DNA of 13,060 bases from Anaerolineae bacterium (GTDB taxonomy: Bacteria; Chloroflexota; Anaerolineae; JACIWR01), in the NCBI GenBank assembly GCA_021162125.1, contig JAGGZG010000297.1, positions 1 through 13,060 of the forward strand, given 5' to 3'. Shown here in pieces: positions 12,702 through 13,060 of the stretch. The notes beneath the pieces are model-generated. The model made no database searches and had not been told where the DNA came from. It saw only the letters and a program-made list of their open reading frames with translations. The position numbers and the translations under genes were made by a program. Every line of letters starts with the position of its first letter. Within the stretch, counting starts at the first letter, position 1.

Positions 12702-13060
12702 ATGTCCACGAACAAAACGACGACTGGGGTGGTGATCGCCTTGGTGGGATTGATCGCCGGGTTCTGCGGGTGCTTTTTCAACTTCTTCGGAGTGCTGTGG
12801 GTATGGGCAGCCTTTGGCCCGCAGGAGGCAAGCCCGGGCAGCCGTTTGGTGCAGGGAATTGTGATGCTGGTTGTGGGGTTGCTCATCTGGGCGGGGGCAG
12901 CGGTGGGGATTTATCTCCTGTGGCGACGGATGCAGCCCCCACCCGAGCAAAAGATCACCGTGGAGCAGAAGATTGATCTCACCGGCGAGGTCGAGCTGGA
13001 AAAGCTGCGATGCCGGAACTGCGGCGCGGAACTGGACAAGAGCAGCATCACCGTGGCTGA
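12702..13060 (+). CDS. Small membrane protein with two transmembrane helices and a zinc-ribbon start; 3' end outside window
   Basis: The frame runs off the right edge after 119 codons. Two hydrophobic segments (about 9-38 and 49-73) form a helical hairpin. The second ends in LLWRRM, so positive charges suggest that the following tail is cytoplasmic. After a charged linker, CRNC (in KLRCRNCGAELDKSS) gives the first half of a zinc ribbon; the second CxxC would lie beyond the edge. AGGAGG at 12691-12696 lies 5 bases before ATG 12702, and an extended -10 promoter sits upstream. I do not recognise a named family; two-helix proteins with a C-terminal zinc ribbon occur in Chloroflexota and others without known function. 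The opposite-strand frames here lack such support. Confidence 0.78.
   Translation, partial: MSTNKTTTGVVIALVGLIAGFCGCFFNFFGVLWVWAAFGPQEASPGSRLVQGIVMLVVGLLIWAGAAVGIYLLWRRMQPPPEQKITVEQKIDLTGEVELEKLRCRNCGAELDKSSITVA

Noticed and set aside
12602..12886. Minus-strand open frame opposite the zinc-ribbon membrane gene
   Set aside because: It overlaps a plus-strand gene that has a promoter, AGGAGG and membrane/zinc-ribbon features, and it has no support of its own.

Overview
The window reads as chromosomal DNA of a GC-rich, free-living bacterium, probably a Chloroflexota (Anaerolineae-like) member. This placement is inferred from gene content only: a phosphoinositide-type lipid cluster outside Actinobacteria, several GAF-domain kinases, a receiver/CpaE-like ATPase fusion and a C-terminal zinc-ribbon membrane protein. 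Gene starts use AGGAGG-like ribosome binding sites, genes are tightly packed with repeated ATGA stop/start overlaps, and good sigma70-type promoters lie in the two divergent gaps. I saw no tRNA, rRNA, CRISPR array, insertion sequence or phage gene.

Layout. (1) 2-1271, plus strand: the 3' end of an eIF-2B/ribose-bisphosphate-isomerase-like gene, then a short CinA-type protein (MoCF plus KH domains, no PncC domain). (2) 1298-4581, minus strand: a four-gene unit transcribed as ArsR-type regulator, LpxL/PatA-like acyltransferase, PimA-like GT4 glycosyltransferase, then a PgsA1-like CDP-alcohol phosphotransferase. The last three match the core enzymes of mycobacterial phosphatidylinositol mannoside synthesis. 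(3) 4794-8820, plus strand: a receiver domain fused to a CpaE/TadZ-like ATPase, endonuclease V, a sirtuin, and a GAF-histidine kinase. (4) 8821-8876: a twin-hairpin REP-like element between convergent genes. (5) 8921-12551, minus strand: three signalling genes joined by ATGA overlaps. These are a GAF-GAF protein with a degenerate kinase core, a receiver-histidine kinase, and a receiver with a helical TPR-like tail. (6) 12702-end, plus strand: a truncated two-helix membrane protein with the start of a zinc ribbon.

How the genes may work together. Region 2 is likely a regulated module for a mannosylated, acylated inositol phospholipid or an analogue. Region 5 looks like a self-contained phosphorelay in which a catalytically dead GAF sensor feeds a receiver-kinase and a non-DNA-binding response regulator. 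Region 3 mixes signalling with DNA repair and protein deacylation, and it is unclear whether its genes share a function or only a transcript. The most unusual points are the dead-kinase relay, the mycobacterial-style lipid cluster under an ArsR-type regulator, and a possible hairpin hiding the sirtuin ribosome binding site.
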